Of a stretch of 64,000 nucleotides of DNA, positions 36,241 through 47,235 are shown piece by piece (positions within the stretch are counted from its first letter, which is position 1; every line of letters begins with the position of its first letter). The stretch covers positions 1,331,718,304 through 1,331,782,303 of the forward strand of contig OY856410.1 of the NCBI GenBank assembly GCA_963693085.1. The letters are read 5' to 3'. The position numbers and the translations under genes were made by a program. Origin of the DNA: Alisma plantago-aquatica. Its lineage: Eukaryota; Streptophyta; Magnoliopsida; Alismatales; Alismataceae. The notes under the pieces are model-generated. The model had not been told where the DNA came from. It did no database searches and saw nothing but the letters and a program-made list of their open reading frames with translations.

Positions 36241-37739
36241 CAGTGTTCTGATGAGCTATGTGTGATGGAAATCCAAATCCTGGTAAAGGATTAAGGATAA
36301 TACCCTTGAATTATTAATATATTGTTTTTGCATGGTGTTGATAGATAATTGATGTGCTGCTATCATATGTGCTAACCATGCAGGTATCATGAGATGATGG
36401 GCATAGCCAGGTATGAACTATGATGTGTTATTAATTTAAATTTGTTTATTGAGCCTTGTGTGCCATAATATACCTTGTGCCTGGTAAGAGGTGGCAAGAG
36501 AGTTAATGGGCCTCAAGTGCCATGATGGATGCTTGTGTAGCAAGCATCATACTTGTTGGTATGTATGCCCTGAGAGCCAATCATGGGATGATTGGTGGGA
36601 TACATTAAGATTGATTTGATTAACATCAAAGACAATCTTCCAATTCTTTCTGGTTCAGTCATATGAGATAGTGATAGAACAGATTGAATGTCTAGAGAAT
36701 GACAATACTCAATGACGCATGCCTTCAGGTTCATGACCTGAACGATGAGATCATACGGATGCTAAGAGTTTGTACATTCTTGTTATGTCCCTAGTCGGAT
36801 GTCATTGTGGAAGGTAGATCGACAACAATGACACACAAGACTAGATTGTGGTGTTGGTTGATGACAGAATCTCATTAGTCATGATATATAGATATCAAAC
36901 CAAACACATAGGTACTTGTTAGAGAACAAGGTACCGGACAGACCCACTGTGAGTTTGACACATGGAACCATGAGATGGTAGTCACAGTCAGTACTCACAG
37001 TGATGGTGGTGAGTGTGATTCTTTGACCTGAAATCACTGCACTCAACACATGTCGTTGTGCACACTTTGACATCATCAAACGCAGTCCTGAAACATGGGT
37101 TGTTATAAAGGTGATGATTGGGTGGCTTTGACACATGGGGCTTTTGAGGGGTGAGTGATAGATATGGGATTTGTCCCTCCTGAGGGAGTTTGATATCCAA
37201 GGCCACTTGATGAGTAGGATTGAGATAGGCGTGCGCACACATGTGTGAATCAGTATGTGATATTGATGTCATATATATCTCCTTGAATCTACTCTGAGAT
37301 CAAGAAAGTGAATGAACGTTGACAGGATGACTGTTCCATGCCTTGAGTTCATTCGGGATATCAGTGACAAAGGAATTATACATTCACTGTAACACAATTC
37401 ACAGATTGTAGGATGAAAGTTGTTCTCCAACTTTCTACTTTCACTTGGGTAGCACTGATGTGTGACTAGGCACCACTCTTTGCTTGTGAAGTCATAAGTG
37501 TTATGGACTTTCACTGCCAATGTGAAATGGACCTGCAGGGTCACACACATAGGATTTAACCTGGAAGAGGAGTTTTGTCCACAAAGCAATGTTTAGATTG
37601 ATTACTAAAGGAGTTTAGTAGTTCAATTAAACACTCAATCAGTCGATAGCTCAATATCATATGGTTCAAGGTGTTGTACGCATTGATTGGAGTATCGGAT
37701 TGATTGAAATCGCAATTGACTAATTTTGCCCAACCTGTG

Positions 37740-38155
37740 CTCCCAACCGATCGGCTCATGTGATGAACCGGTCGGCTGAGGTGCTGAACCGGTCGGCTGG
37801 AGTGTCCAGGCCGATCGGCTCATGCCCAGGTTGAAACGACCGGTTCAAGAGTTGAACCGATCGGCTCAACTGGTGCAACCGACCAGTTGGGAAAGTCATG
37901 TCGGCAAGAATTTTCCTTTGGTTTCAAATTGCCCAATTCGATTGGGAATAACATTGGTATTCGATACCAATTGAGAACGAAACAAGGAAAGTCTTTTTGA
38001 GCCGGATTAGGACCATGAACCGATCGGTTCAGGGAACCAACCGATCGGTTGGAGTGCCCCAAACGATCGGCTCAGGTCCAACCGATCGGCTCAATGGCCG
38101 AACCGATCGGTTCAGTTGTGAACCGATCATTTCAAGTTGTGAACCGGTTGATTTT
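37740..38155. repeat. AACCGATCGGTT palindrome cluster in the F 5' LTR
   Basis: About 14 copies or variants. Three are perfect with different flanks: TGAACCGATCGGTTCA (38016-38031), CCAACCGATCGGTTGG (38037-38052) and GAACCGATCGGTTC (38100-38113). The outer bases change as complementary pairs. The cluster ends about 80 bases before the TATA box, where an LTR enhancer would lie. Confidence 0.9.
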
Positions 38156-38235
38156 TGTGGAAAATTCTCAAACCCTTCTACTCCTGCTTTAGTCCCATAT
38201 TGCCGGACACAGAGAACCCTGTCCCATGACCTGCC

Positions 38236-38245
38236 TATATATATA
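38236..38245 (+). promoter_or_regulatory. TATA box of the F 5' LTR
   Basis: TATATATATA followed by GGGGTATTGGGGG. The equivalent site is at 45115 in the 3' LTR and at about 61215-61224 (complement) in element G. Likely core promoter for element transcription. Confidence 0.65.
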
Positions 38246-38804
38246 GGGGTATTGGGGGCTTCTCAAAGTACAACTCAATGCAAGCCGGTTGCTTTGCGAA
38301 GTTGTCGTTCTCTCTGGTTTTGGTAACCATGAGAGATCCCGAGCAAGTGCTTCCCGCAAAAGGGAGGTGCAGCAAGGGAAGGACAACTGCAGTTGCAACT
38401 GGTAGCAGGAGAGTGTGTTGGCGACTAGTACGTCAATAGGAGGGTGCGACTCCTTCCACTTCCTTGTGGGACAAGGAGAGTGGAGTTCCAGGTGGTCCGT
38501 GTGGACTACTATGTAGGCGGGAGGACACTGCCGCTTAGGAGGACAACTGTCATCCGACAGTCCGGTAGGAGGAGGAGTCGTCAGTCCTGGTGCGACCAGG
38601 AGCTGCACAGACACCGTCCAAGACTGGAGGTGAAGACCGCGCAAGGCACGAGGTATTGTCTCCGAGCAAGCCTCGGGCCAAGGTATGATTCCACAAACCA
38701 TCATTTCCTATTATATAGACGTTGACGCGTTTCCTCGGTATGGGTTGGGAGAGAGAAATTTTTTTGTTTCCGCTGCCTTCTCTGTCTCCCCTAAAACCCA
38801 ACAG

Positions 38805-38816
38805 TGGTATCAGAGC
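38805..38816 (+). other. Primer-binding site of element F
   Basis: TGGTATCAGAGC, one base after the LTR terminus. An exact match to the tRNA-iMet complement. Confidence 0.92.
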
Positions 38817-39259
38817 AGGTTAACTGCTCTATATTTTAGGAATATCGATATGATAGATTTTGGTTTGTCGCCTTTATTTATTGCATGCGATGCGAATAAT
38901 ATTGGCTTTATGCATGTCCAATCCTAAATCCACAAATCCCAAATTACATATATGATATGTATTATTAATGCACTCGATACGCGTCGCCCTTAAACAAGTT
39001 TTGTGGTAGATGTGTGTAGCATGATTATGGCCTATAAACCCCTATCTGTGTGTGGTTGTTTGTGGTTGCTTGCATCTCGGTCTGCGCACCGATCTTCCCT
39101 CTCTTATTCCCGATGTAACTCGAAATAATTCGAGATTCTTTCCTACCTTTGCTCCCCCCGAATGTAACTCGGGGTTTCCCTTTTTAAAGTAATGTAATAA
39201 TTAGGATAGATTTTATTTCATGTTTTGTCATAGACCGGCGGACATCAAGACGACAACTG

Positions 39260-39450
39260 AAACGATCGGTTCAAGGTGTGAACCGATCGGTTGACATTCC
39301 AGACGGTCGGTTCAAGGAGTGAACCGATCGGTTGATGACCGATTCGAGGAGCGAGACGAGCGGGTGGCAGCCATGAAGAGATGCACGACGACCATGCGAA
39401 CCGATCGGTTGGAGGAGCCAACCGATCGGCTGGTGGCACCCTGACGACCG
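39260..39450. repeat. Second palindrome cluster in the F leader
   Basis: Exact AACCGATCGGTT at 39281, 39322 and 39399, plus variants (ACGATCGGTT, ACGGTCGGTT, CCAACCGATCGGCTGG). It lies between the primer-binding site and gag, so it would be in the transcribed leader. The rest of 38817-40248 has no gene. Confidence 0.88.
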
Positions 39451-40248
39451 GCCAGAGAGAGCAGATCATTCATGAGATGAGTTGATCAACTCGGATGGCA
39501 AGACACAGAAGTTCATCTTGTACAGGTTGCATATGATGTAGACCTAGATGACCGTGATTCCTCTTGGCTTGAGGAATCACATTAGGATGGCCATAATCAT
39601 CGCTTTTATTGTTTTGTGCATGTTTTCTGTGGGATATAGCATGTATATGATACATACTATGTATTGTGGTGATTGGATATGTATATGTATATAAACCAAA
39701 TCCCTCATTAAAATATTAAGTCTTACATGCCTTCCATTAGCGGCGCACATGAAAAGCTCGATCGACCAAGCGTAGGTTACGCCAAAGCGTGGTGCGCCGT
39801 CTATCTTGTGGAAGTGTGAAGGTTATACATGTAGGTTCTGCCAAAGCAGGGTGCATGTTTACCGTGTCGGTTTTGGGTTAGACTTAACTGGTGATTCTTA
39901 GAGCGTCTAGGCCCAGAGGCAAGGAATGTTCATGGCAAGGTGTTGTGCATGTTCATTCAACAAGAGTTGCATATGATGCAATTGGCAAGAGTTGCCTACC
40001 GAAGAGATCTAAGTTGTGGGCGATCAGCCAAAGCTGACTCATGACTTAGAGGATTTCAGGATCTTGCCCACTAGAAGGTTGTACGCTGCAATCTTCCGAA
40101 TTGATGGTGAGGGCTATCAATTTGAACTAAAATAGTGGGAGCGATAATTAATTAAAGGCCTAATTTTATCGTCAACTTTTCAAATCAATCAAACAAGTTA
40201 AAAGAGTTTTGGACTAAAATTGCATATATTTCCTTTTTGTTAATATAA

Positions 40249-40980
40249 ATGGTTAATCAACAAATCACTTTATTTGCGATCGGTCTTTGAGACCAACAAA
40301 TTAAATGGGAATAATTCCACGACTGGTTAGGATGATGAGAAGTGTTCTCAGTCAAAGAGCGAAAGCTCTAAGTCCTAGTTATACCAGAACCAGATGAACT
40401 CGATCCCACCACATCAATGGCTGAAAGTATGCTTATGGAAGCTTACTGAGGAAGACATTGATGAGGAGTGCTTGACGTTGTGTTCTCTGAACTGTGAGTT
40501 GCAGAGACAACGTGAGACATATGATGTCTCCAAGACACTATCCTAGTATGTCATGACAGAAGGAGATCCAGTAAGGTATTCACACACTCAATATGATTGG
40601 GTATATGGAAAACCTGATTAAGAAGGATTCCCTCTGAGCCAAGAGTTGGCTATTGGTATGATACTACAAATGTTGTGAGAATCATACAATTCATGATAAG
40701 CTACAACATGAACAACTTTGACAAGCGTTGACAGAGTTGTTGGACATGTTGAGGATAGTAGAGGCAAAGATGAAGAAAGACAAACCATAGTCTTTGATAT
40801 GATCAAAGAAAAGGTAATCTTAAGGGCAAGGACAAGGGCAAAGCTAAGAAGTGTTCTGATGCTAGCCAGCAATCCAAGCCGTCTTCAGCCTCAAGGCACA
40901 TGGGGAAAGGGTGTATGAGGGATTGCCATCTATATCTGGAAGAACAAAAGAAGATGAAGGAGGGGATGGAGATCTCCACC
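40249..40980 (+). pseudogene. Copia gag relic of element F
   Basis: It aligns by order and wording with the better gag of element G: an ATG at 40249 after the shared leader stretch TTTTGGACTAAAATTGCATAT, then CTCTGAACTGTGAGTTGCAG and GATTGCCATCTATATCTGGA. Stops and shifts are frequent. The zinc-knuckle cysteines are mostly lost; only a Cys-His-Leu-Tyr remnant near 40925 is visible. Not functional. Confidence 0.7.
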
Positions 40981-40999
40981 TAAGGTATCAGGAAATGAA

Positions 41000-43380
41000 C
41001 CACTTCTTTATCTGAGGTATATGATACCAAGATATGGATATGTCATATATGATATGAAATATCCACAAAGAAGTGATGGCCTTTGTGAAAGGACCAAGAA
41101 AGAAATACCCATCATTGGAGCAAGTGTTGCTGCCATAGATAGGAGTATCTTTCAGTTTGTTTCAGCCTAAAGGGTACGAAATAGAGTTGAGAACTGCTAT
41201 TTCATATATTGCCAATAGATAGAAACACTTTATTTTTGCATATTGTATGACAATGATGACAATTAATAAAGTTGATGTTTCAATCTTAAAGATATGATCT
41301 TTGTGGCAATGCCTTGTTTATCTTGTGATACATGGTATGCATAAGATAAAATGATACCTAAAGTTATTGATAACTCAAACCATCAAATTAGCATATATCA
41401 TAAGAAATTCATTTCTAGTTTCCATATGATGGATAAATCTAGACTCTTTTGGCTAGAGAACCAGTAAGAGACATGAATATCTTGGACATGATTAATCAAT
41501 CTTCACTAATGTAGTGCGATAATGATTATCCTATTAGGTATAATACATGTGATGTATTTACATACCTATTGGAATAAATGCTAATACTTCAAATGGTGTT
41601 TAGAGAAATACCAATATGAATGTCTTGAAGTGTTCAAGATTATCATAAATGAAGTACAAATTTGGTAAAGTATTAATTCTTGATAAGATCAATGAATGAA
41701 ATACTTGGACCAAATGTTTGAGATCCTTATGAGTGATTATGATAGTGTGTCATAGTGAACTCATGATTAAGGCATGGTGATGTCTAAATCAAGAAGGAAT
41801 CATACTCTAAGGAGTTAGAGAATGATTATCAAATAACTGAATTCTTCTTAATAAAAGGATACCCCACACTAATAAAGGACATTAAGAATCACAAGGAGTT
41901 GTGAATTCTTATATTCTTGACAGATACACCTCAATTATCTATGTGATGAGTTGTTCATATGATGAGTCAACTATCTAGATGAATATGAGGAATCAGATTT
42001 TGAGTTATGGTATAAAACCATTACATCCTAAATGACATCCGTGTGAACCATAAGGTATGACCTTGATGGTAGCACTCATTGGATGAAATCCATAAGTGCA
42101 AATGAGTCTTAAGTGTTAAGACACATGGATAACATTTTGAGAAGGATGATGCTTGTTGATTGTAACTTAATGACTAAGACATTTGGCATATGGATACTAA
42201 AACCGCATTCCTATGAGGAATAAAACCAGGATGTGTACGTGACACAGCCTATAAGGTTTATGAATCCACTAATGCAAATGAAGTCTATAAGTTACAATGG
42301 ACTAATCAATGTGATTGATTGAGTACAAGCAACTCAAAATTGGATCTTTACTTTGATGATATAGTCAAAGGGTTTGAATGATATGTCAAAGATAAAGAAG
42401 GGATCTGTGATTTAGTGGGAGCATATTCACATTCCACATATTGATGTGAAATGGAATTGTTCTAGAATGGAAATCCAAAAGTGGAAATTATCTTTAAGGA
42501 AGATAGAGATGTTTCCTATATGATGGGAATAGAGATCTATAGAGATAGTTCTCGAAAAATCTCTTGACCAGGAAAGAGAAAGCATACATTGGCAATCTGT
42601 ACTGAAGGGTTCAGTATGCACAGATTCAGTGGGAGAAAACTTGTCCAAATTATATGGATATTAGTATCCCAAGGCCAAGTGTCCAATTCTTATGAAGAAT
42701 GGGAACACTAAGAATAGACATGGATCTATCATGTATGCAATCATCCCATTATCTTGCATGTATTGACATGGAAAGAATAAAATGCATTCATCATCTTGTA
42801 TGTGTGACATGACAATATGATGTGCTCATCCTGATAACTCGTATGTGAGACATGACGAGTGGATGTCTGTCTGATTCCAGTAAGGGTTACTGGAATACCA
42901 TAAGAACTTGATAAGTACTTGGGAAGTACTAGTTCTATGGAGATAAGGAAGAGTTCAATGTAAATAGTTACATTGATGCGAACTTCCGAAAGGACAGAAA
43001 ATTAATCGCAAAAATATACATAGGATGTATAAAAGTGAAAGTTTGTTGATAATTGGAAGTGTTCCAATAAAACCATTTAAAAGGGAAATGCCGAGTATCT
43101 ATGCGTTAGAGAACAGCAGTGGATACTATATGGATCTGAAGGTTCATGAGATGAACTTATATTCCACTCATTGATGACAAGTCTGGAATCCTTGATCATG
43201 CAATGTGGCTAAAGGTTAGCAATGGAATACTAGATCGCATATTACGGCAACTCCATCTCATACGTATGACGTACAACAAAGAGATGAGAGACATGCAATT
43301 TAAAACTGACTTTGGCAAGGTGTTTCCATTACTCACTATGTTGGCACTAGAGCACGGTAACATGTGGGACATGTTTGAAG
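41000..43380 (+). pseudogene. Copia pol relic of element F
   Basis: Strongly decayed. I can follow an integrase-like stretch (NEVQIW, about 41645), a reverse transcriptase-like stretch (VYVTQPIRFMNP, about 42235), the motif LYFDDI (about 42350), and IDANFRKDRK (about 42975), resembling the start of RNase H. At about 2.4 kb it is shorter than a complete pol, and it lacks long frames. Element G carries closely similar decayed sequence. Confidence 0.65.
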
Positions 43381-43432
43381 ATCACTATGAATATGATTCA
43401 TGGGTGATTGGCTCGCAGTGCAAGTGGGAGTC

Positions 43433-45681
43433 TGTTGGTATGTATGCCCTGAGAGCCAATCATGGGATGATTGGTGGGATACATTAAGATTGATTTGATT
43501 AACATCAAAGGCAAGCTTCCAATTCTTTCTGGTTCAGTCATATGAGATAGTGATAGAACAGGTTGAATGTCTAGAGAATGACAGTACTCAATGATGTATG
43601 CCTTCAGGTTCATGACCTGAACGATGAGATCATACAGATGCTAAGAGTTTGTACATTCTTGTTATGTCCCTAGTCGGATGTCATTATGGAAGGTAGATCG
43701 ACAACAATGACACACAAGACTAGATTGTGGTGTTGGTTGATGACAGAATCTCATTAGTCATGATATAGAGATATCAAACCAAACACATAGGTACTTGTTA
43801 GAGAACAAGGTATCGGACAGACCCACCGTGAGTTTGACACATGGAACCATGAGATGGTAGTCACAGTCAGTACTCACAGTGATGGTGGTGAGTGTGATTC
43901 TTTGACCTGAAATCACTGCACTCAACACATGTCGTTGGGCACACTTTGACATCATCAAACACAGTCCTGAAACATGGGTTGTTATAAAGGTGATGATTGG
44001 GTGGCTTTGACACATGGGGCTTTTGAGGGGTGAGTGATAGATATGGGATTTGTCCCTCCTGAGGGAGTTTGATATCCAAGGCCACTTGATGAGTAGGATT
44101 GAGATAGGCGTGCGCACACATGTGCGAATCAGTATGTGATATTGATGTCATACATATCTCCTTCAATCTACTCTGAGATCAAGAAAGTGAATGAACGTTG
44201 ACATGATGACTGTTCCATGCCTTGAGTTCATTCGGGATATCAGTGACAAAGGAATTATACATTCACTGTAACACCATTCACGGATTGTAGGATGAAAGTT
44301 GTTCTCCAACTTTCTACTTTCACTTGGGTAGCACTGATGTGTGATTAGGCACCACTCTTTGCTTGTGAAGTCATAAGTGTTATGGATTTTCACTGCCAAC
44401 GTGAAATGGACCTGCAGGGTCACACACATAGGATTTAACCTGGAAGAGGAGTTTTGTCCACAAAGCAATGTTTAGATTGATTACTAAAGGAGTTTAATAG
44501 TTCAATTAAACACTCAATCAGTCGATAGCTCAATATCATATGGTTCAAGGTGTTGGACGCATTGATTGGAGTATCGGATTGATTGAAATCGCAATTGACT
44601 GATTTTGCCCAACCTGTGCTCCCAACCGATCGGCTCATGTGATGAACCGCTCGGCTGAGGTGCTGAACCGGTCAGCTGGAGTGTCCAGGTCGATCGGCTC
44701 ATGCCCAGGTTGAAATGACCGGTTCAAGAGTTGAACCGATCGGCTCAACTGGTGCAACCGACCAGTTGGGAAAGTCATGTCGGCAAGAATTTTCCTTTGG
44801 TTTCAAATTGCCCAATTCGATTGGGAATAACATTGGTATTCGATACCAATTGAGAACGAAACAAGGAAAGTCTTTTTGAGCCGGATTAGGACCATGAACC
44901 GATCGGTTCAGGGAACCAACCGATCAGTTGGAGTGCCCCAAACGATCGGCTCAGGTCCAACCGATCGGCTCAATGGCCGAACCGATCGGTTCAGTTGTGA
45001 ACCGATCATTTCAAGTTGCGAACCGGTTGCTTTTTGTGGAAAATTCTCGAACCCTTCTACTCCTTCTTTAGTCCCATATTGCCGGACACAGAGAACCCTG
45101 TCCCATGACCTGCCTATATATAGGGGTATTGGGGGCTTCTCAAAGTACAACTCAATGCAAGCCGGTTGCTTTGTGAAGTTGTCGTTCTCTCTGGTTTTGG
45201 TAACCATGAGAGATCCCGAGCAAGTGCTTCCCGCAAAAGGGAGGTGCAGTAAGGGAAGGACAACTGCAGTTGCAACTGGTAGCAGGAGAGTGTGTTGGCG
45301 ACTAGTACGTCAACAGGAGGGTGCGACTCCTTCCACTTCCTTATGGGACAAGGAGAGTGGAGTTCCAGGTGGTCTGTGTGGACTACTAAAGAGGCGGGAG
45401 GACACTGCCGCTCAGGAGGACAACTCTCATCCGACAGTCCGGTAGGAGGAGGAGTCGTCAGTCCCGGTGTGACCAGGAGCTGCACAGATGCCGTCCAAGA
45501 TCGGTGGTGAAGACCGCGCAAGGCACGAGGTATTGTCGCCGAGCAAGCCTCGGGACAAGGTATGATTCCACAAACCATCATTTCCTATTATATAGACGTT
45601 GACGCGTTTCCTCGGTATGGGTTGGGAGAGAGAAATTTTTTTTGTTTCCACTGCCTTCTCTGTCTCCCCTAAAACCCAACA
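43433..45681 (+). mobile_element. Element F 3' LTR
   Basis: Near-identical to the 5' LTR. One palindrome is damaged here (CCAACCGATCAGTTGG, about 44917), and the TATA run is shorter by one dinucleotide or so. Followed by the target duplication ATACT. Confidence 0.92.
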
Positions 45682-45686
45682 ATACT

Positions 45687-46662
45687 TACCTTGGTCAGAT
45701 GACCTAAAGGTGTAGTTACCTAAGAAAGAAGTAACAATGCTCAGGTGATGAGCTAAGGGTTTGAATACCCATGATTTCATGGTTATGGAATTGAAATTGT
45801 GAAAGGAGGAGAATTCCCAGTGTTGAAATGAGGGATTAAGATCCCAACATTTGTGATAAGAGTATGGCTACGGGCCATGACTCCATAATGATAATGCTAG
45901 GCTTTAGATATATGATCTAAGCCTGAAGAAAGTTAATGCAGTGGTAATGATTCTATAGTTTGAATACATGTTATACATGTTCTTTATATTCAATAAAGAA
46001 CAAGTGACATGTTGATCCTATCAAGTTATAGTTGCACTGCTTCTGATATAGAATAATGTTCTAATCTGTTAGACATTAAAATATCTGTTGTCAAATAAAT
46101 ATGATTCCTCTGTTCATATTTATCTTCTTAAGTTGCAATAATAATGTTACTGGCAGAGAGTTATATCTCTCGCTGGGGCAATTTTTATAATTGTCTCACC
46201 CCCGTGGGAACCACATTTTTAGGTGGATGTGGACCAGAAGATAGAAAACCTTCAGTAGGTGAAGGATAGCAACAATAGCAGTAGAGACAGCAGTGAGATT
46301 TCAGGTGGAGATATTGTCTGTCAAGTCATATAGATAGTAGTCCTATGTGTCGTCTCTGTACTTTCAGGTCCTCGGAGTAGTAGTTAATGATTTCGAGATT
46401 TAGGCTCAATGCCTCAAGATTTTGAACTGTCTGTGTTTAGCTTGATAGGACAGTTAATGCTTGTAATTCTCTAAAGGAGATGATACAGAATTTGTACCTG
46501 TGAACAAGAATGTAATTGTGTTACTTTTGTTCTATGTGAGAAAGTTTTTACTTGATGTATCTTTTGATAAAAAGTTTTTAGTTTTTAGTGATTTTTGGTA
46601 ATCCGCTGCTTAATGAACGCTTCCGCATTAGTTAATCTTGTTTTCGCGAGACGGTCATCACA
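45687..46662 (+). mobile_element. Solo LTR E, right part
   Basis: Continuation of E after element F, ending GGTCATCACA. It holds a CTCACCCCCGTGG-type stretch typical of gypsy LTR ends. No gene seen. Confidence 0.75.
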
Positions 46663-47013
46663 ATTAACACAATTTTTTTTATCTTCCTCTTGCTGGATGA
46701 CCCCAAGAATCCAAGCTAGGATCAGAGTGCACATGGAAGCTTGGGGAACCTGCCTAAGGCTAAGGAAATCTTACACATCTAGATAGCTTGGATTAGATGC
46801 TTAAACTTTGTTATGTTGTTTGTGGAGACAAGTTGTATTATTTTAGTCTTCCTCTACCTAGATCCTATGTTTTGTATAAAGTTGTACTTCCTTTATGGAA
46901 ATTTTTTAATGTACTCTTTATACATTTTGAATAAAGTCAAGTTTTATTTTTCCGCTGCCACACATTTGATGTACTTGTTTATCATGTTTAATAGTAGAGA
47001 ATTGGTCTTTACA
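46663..47013 (+). mobile_element. Element B 3' LTR, right part
   Basis: After the duplicated ATTAA (46663-46667) the sequence matches 26860-27206, including CTTCCTCTTGCTGGATGACC, the CCGCTGCCACACATTT stretch and the terminal TCTTTACA. Its small reading frames are not conserved genes. Confidence 0.85.
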
Positions 47014-47235
47014 GATTAGCCCATCATGGTGGAGGTGTTGTTGTCCGATATGTCTAGGGTTGTGTTGCCCAACACACCTACAATCCATCACAACATAGCG
47101 TTAACCCAATATGCTGACGTCTGTTATGCATTTGTGGCATTGCCCAAATACACCTTATTGGCCGACACCCTCTCCTTGAGGTGTTGTTCCCAATACACAC
47201 ATAGTGATGCCTAAACTGATATACAATAGGCCGAT
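47014..47235 (+). mobile_element. Element C 3' LTR, right part
   Basis: It starts with the duplicated GATTA, then matches 4130-4340 (GGTGGAGGTGTTG, GATATGTCTAGGGTTG, CACACATAGTGATGCC). This confirms that 11413-47013 is an insertion into LTR C. It is interrupted at 47235 by element D. Confidence 0.8.

Larger units (their letters stand above)
36554..38803 (+). mobile_element. Element F 5' LTR
   Basis: It starts TGTTGGTATGTATGCC and ends CTAAAACCCAACA. It holds the palindrome cluster (37740-38155) and a TATA box (38236-38245). Its reading frames, some over 100 codons, recur in the 3' LTR and in G; they have no recognisable product, so they are not called as genes. Confidence 0.92.
36554..45681 (+). 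mobile_element. Element F, Ty1/copia retrotransposon, non-autonomous (full span)
   Basis: Complete structure: 2250-bp 5' LTR (36554-38803), tRNA-iMet primer-binding site, 4.6-kb interior, polypurine stretch AAGTGGGAG (43422-43430) and 2249-bp 3' LTR (43433-45681). ATACT flanks both ends (36549-36553, 45682-45686). By eye the LTRs differ at roughly 2-3 percent of sites, so insertion was fairly recent. The interior runs gag, integrase-like, reverse transcriptase-like, RNase H-like, the Ty1/copia order, but is full of stops and shifts. It is the same family as element G. Confidence 0.9.
32259..46662 (+). mobile_element. Solo LTR E (about 5.3 kb), split by element F
   Basis: It starts TGTAACATCCCTGACC and ends GACGGTCATCACA, flanked by the 5-bp duplication ATTAA (32254-32258 and 46663-46667). 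After removing element F and its duplicated target, about 5.27 kb remain (32259-36553 and 45687-46662). No primer-binding site, polypurine tract or coding domain is seen between the ends, so I call it a solo LTR. Its last part (ATATCTCTCGCTGGGGC, a GTCTCACCCC stretch, CCTATGTGTCGTC) resembles the end of LTR C at 7060-7240, so E and C are related Ty3/gypsy-type families. Confidence 0.75.
11413..47013 (+). mobile_element. Element B, long-LTR non-autonomous retrotransposon (full span with insertions)
   Basis: It starts TGTAACATACTGAAATCC at 11413 and ends TTGGTCTTTACA at 47013. GATTA flanks it on both sides (11408-11412 and 47014-47018), a perfect 5-bp target-site duplication. The sequence resumes in the interrupted C LTR on each side. 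The span holds the tandem array, one full 5' LTR (23721-27206), a 1.9-kb interior, the 3' LTR, and solo LTR E with element F nested within. Confidence 0.85.

Noticed and set aside
37740..38155. CRISPR-like or attachment-site array
   Set aside because: Spacing is irregular, repeats are palindromic and degenerate, and the setting is a plant LTR.
44876..45445. 189-codon frame in the F 3' LTR, with a 171-codon frame at 38189 (minus) in the 5' LTR
   Set aside because: GC-rich LTR sequence with palindromes gives long chance frames. The two LTRs break them at different points and no domain is visible.
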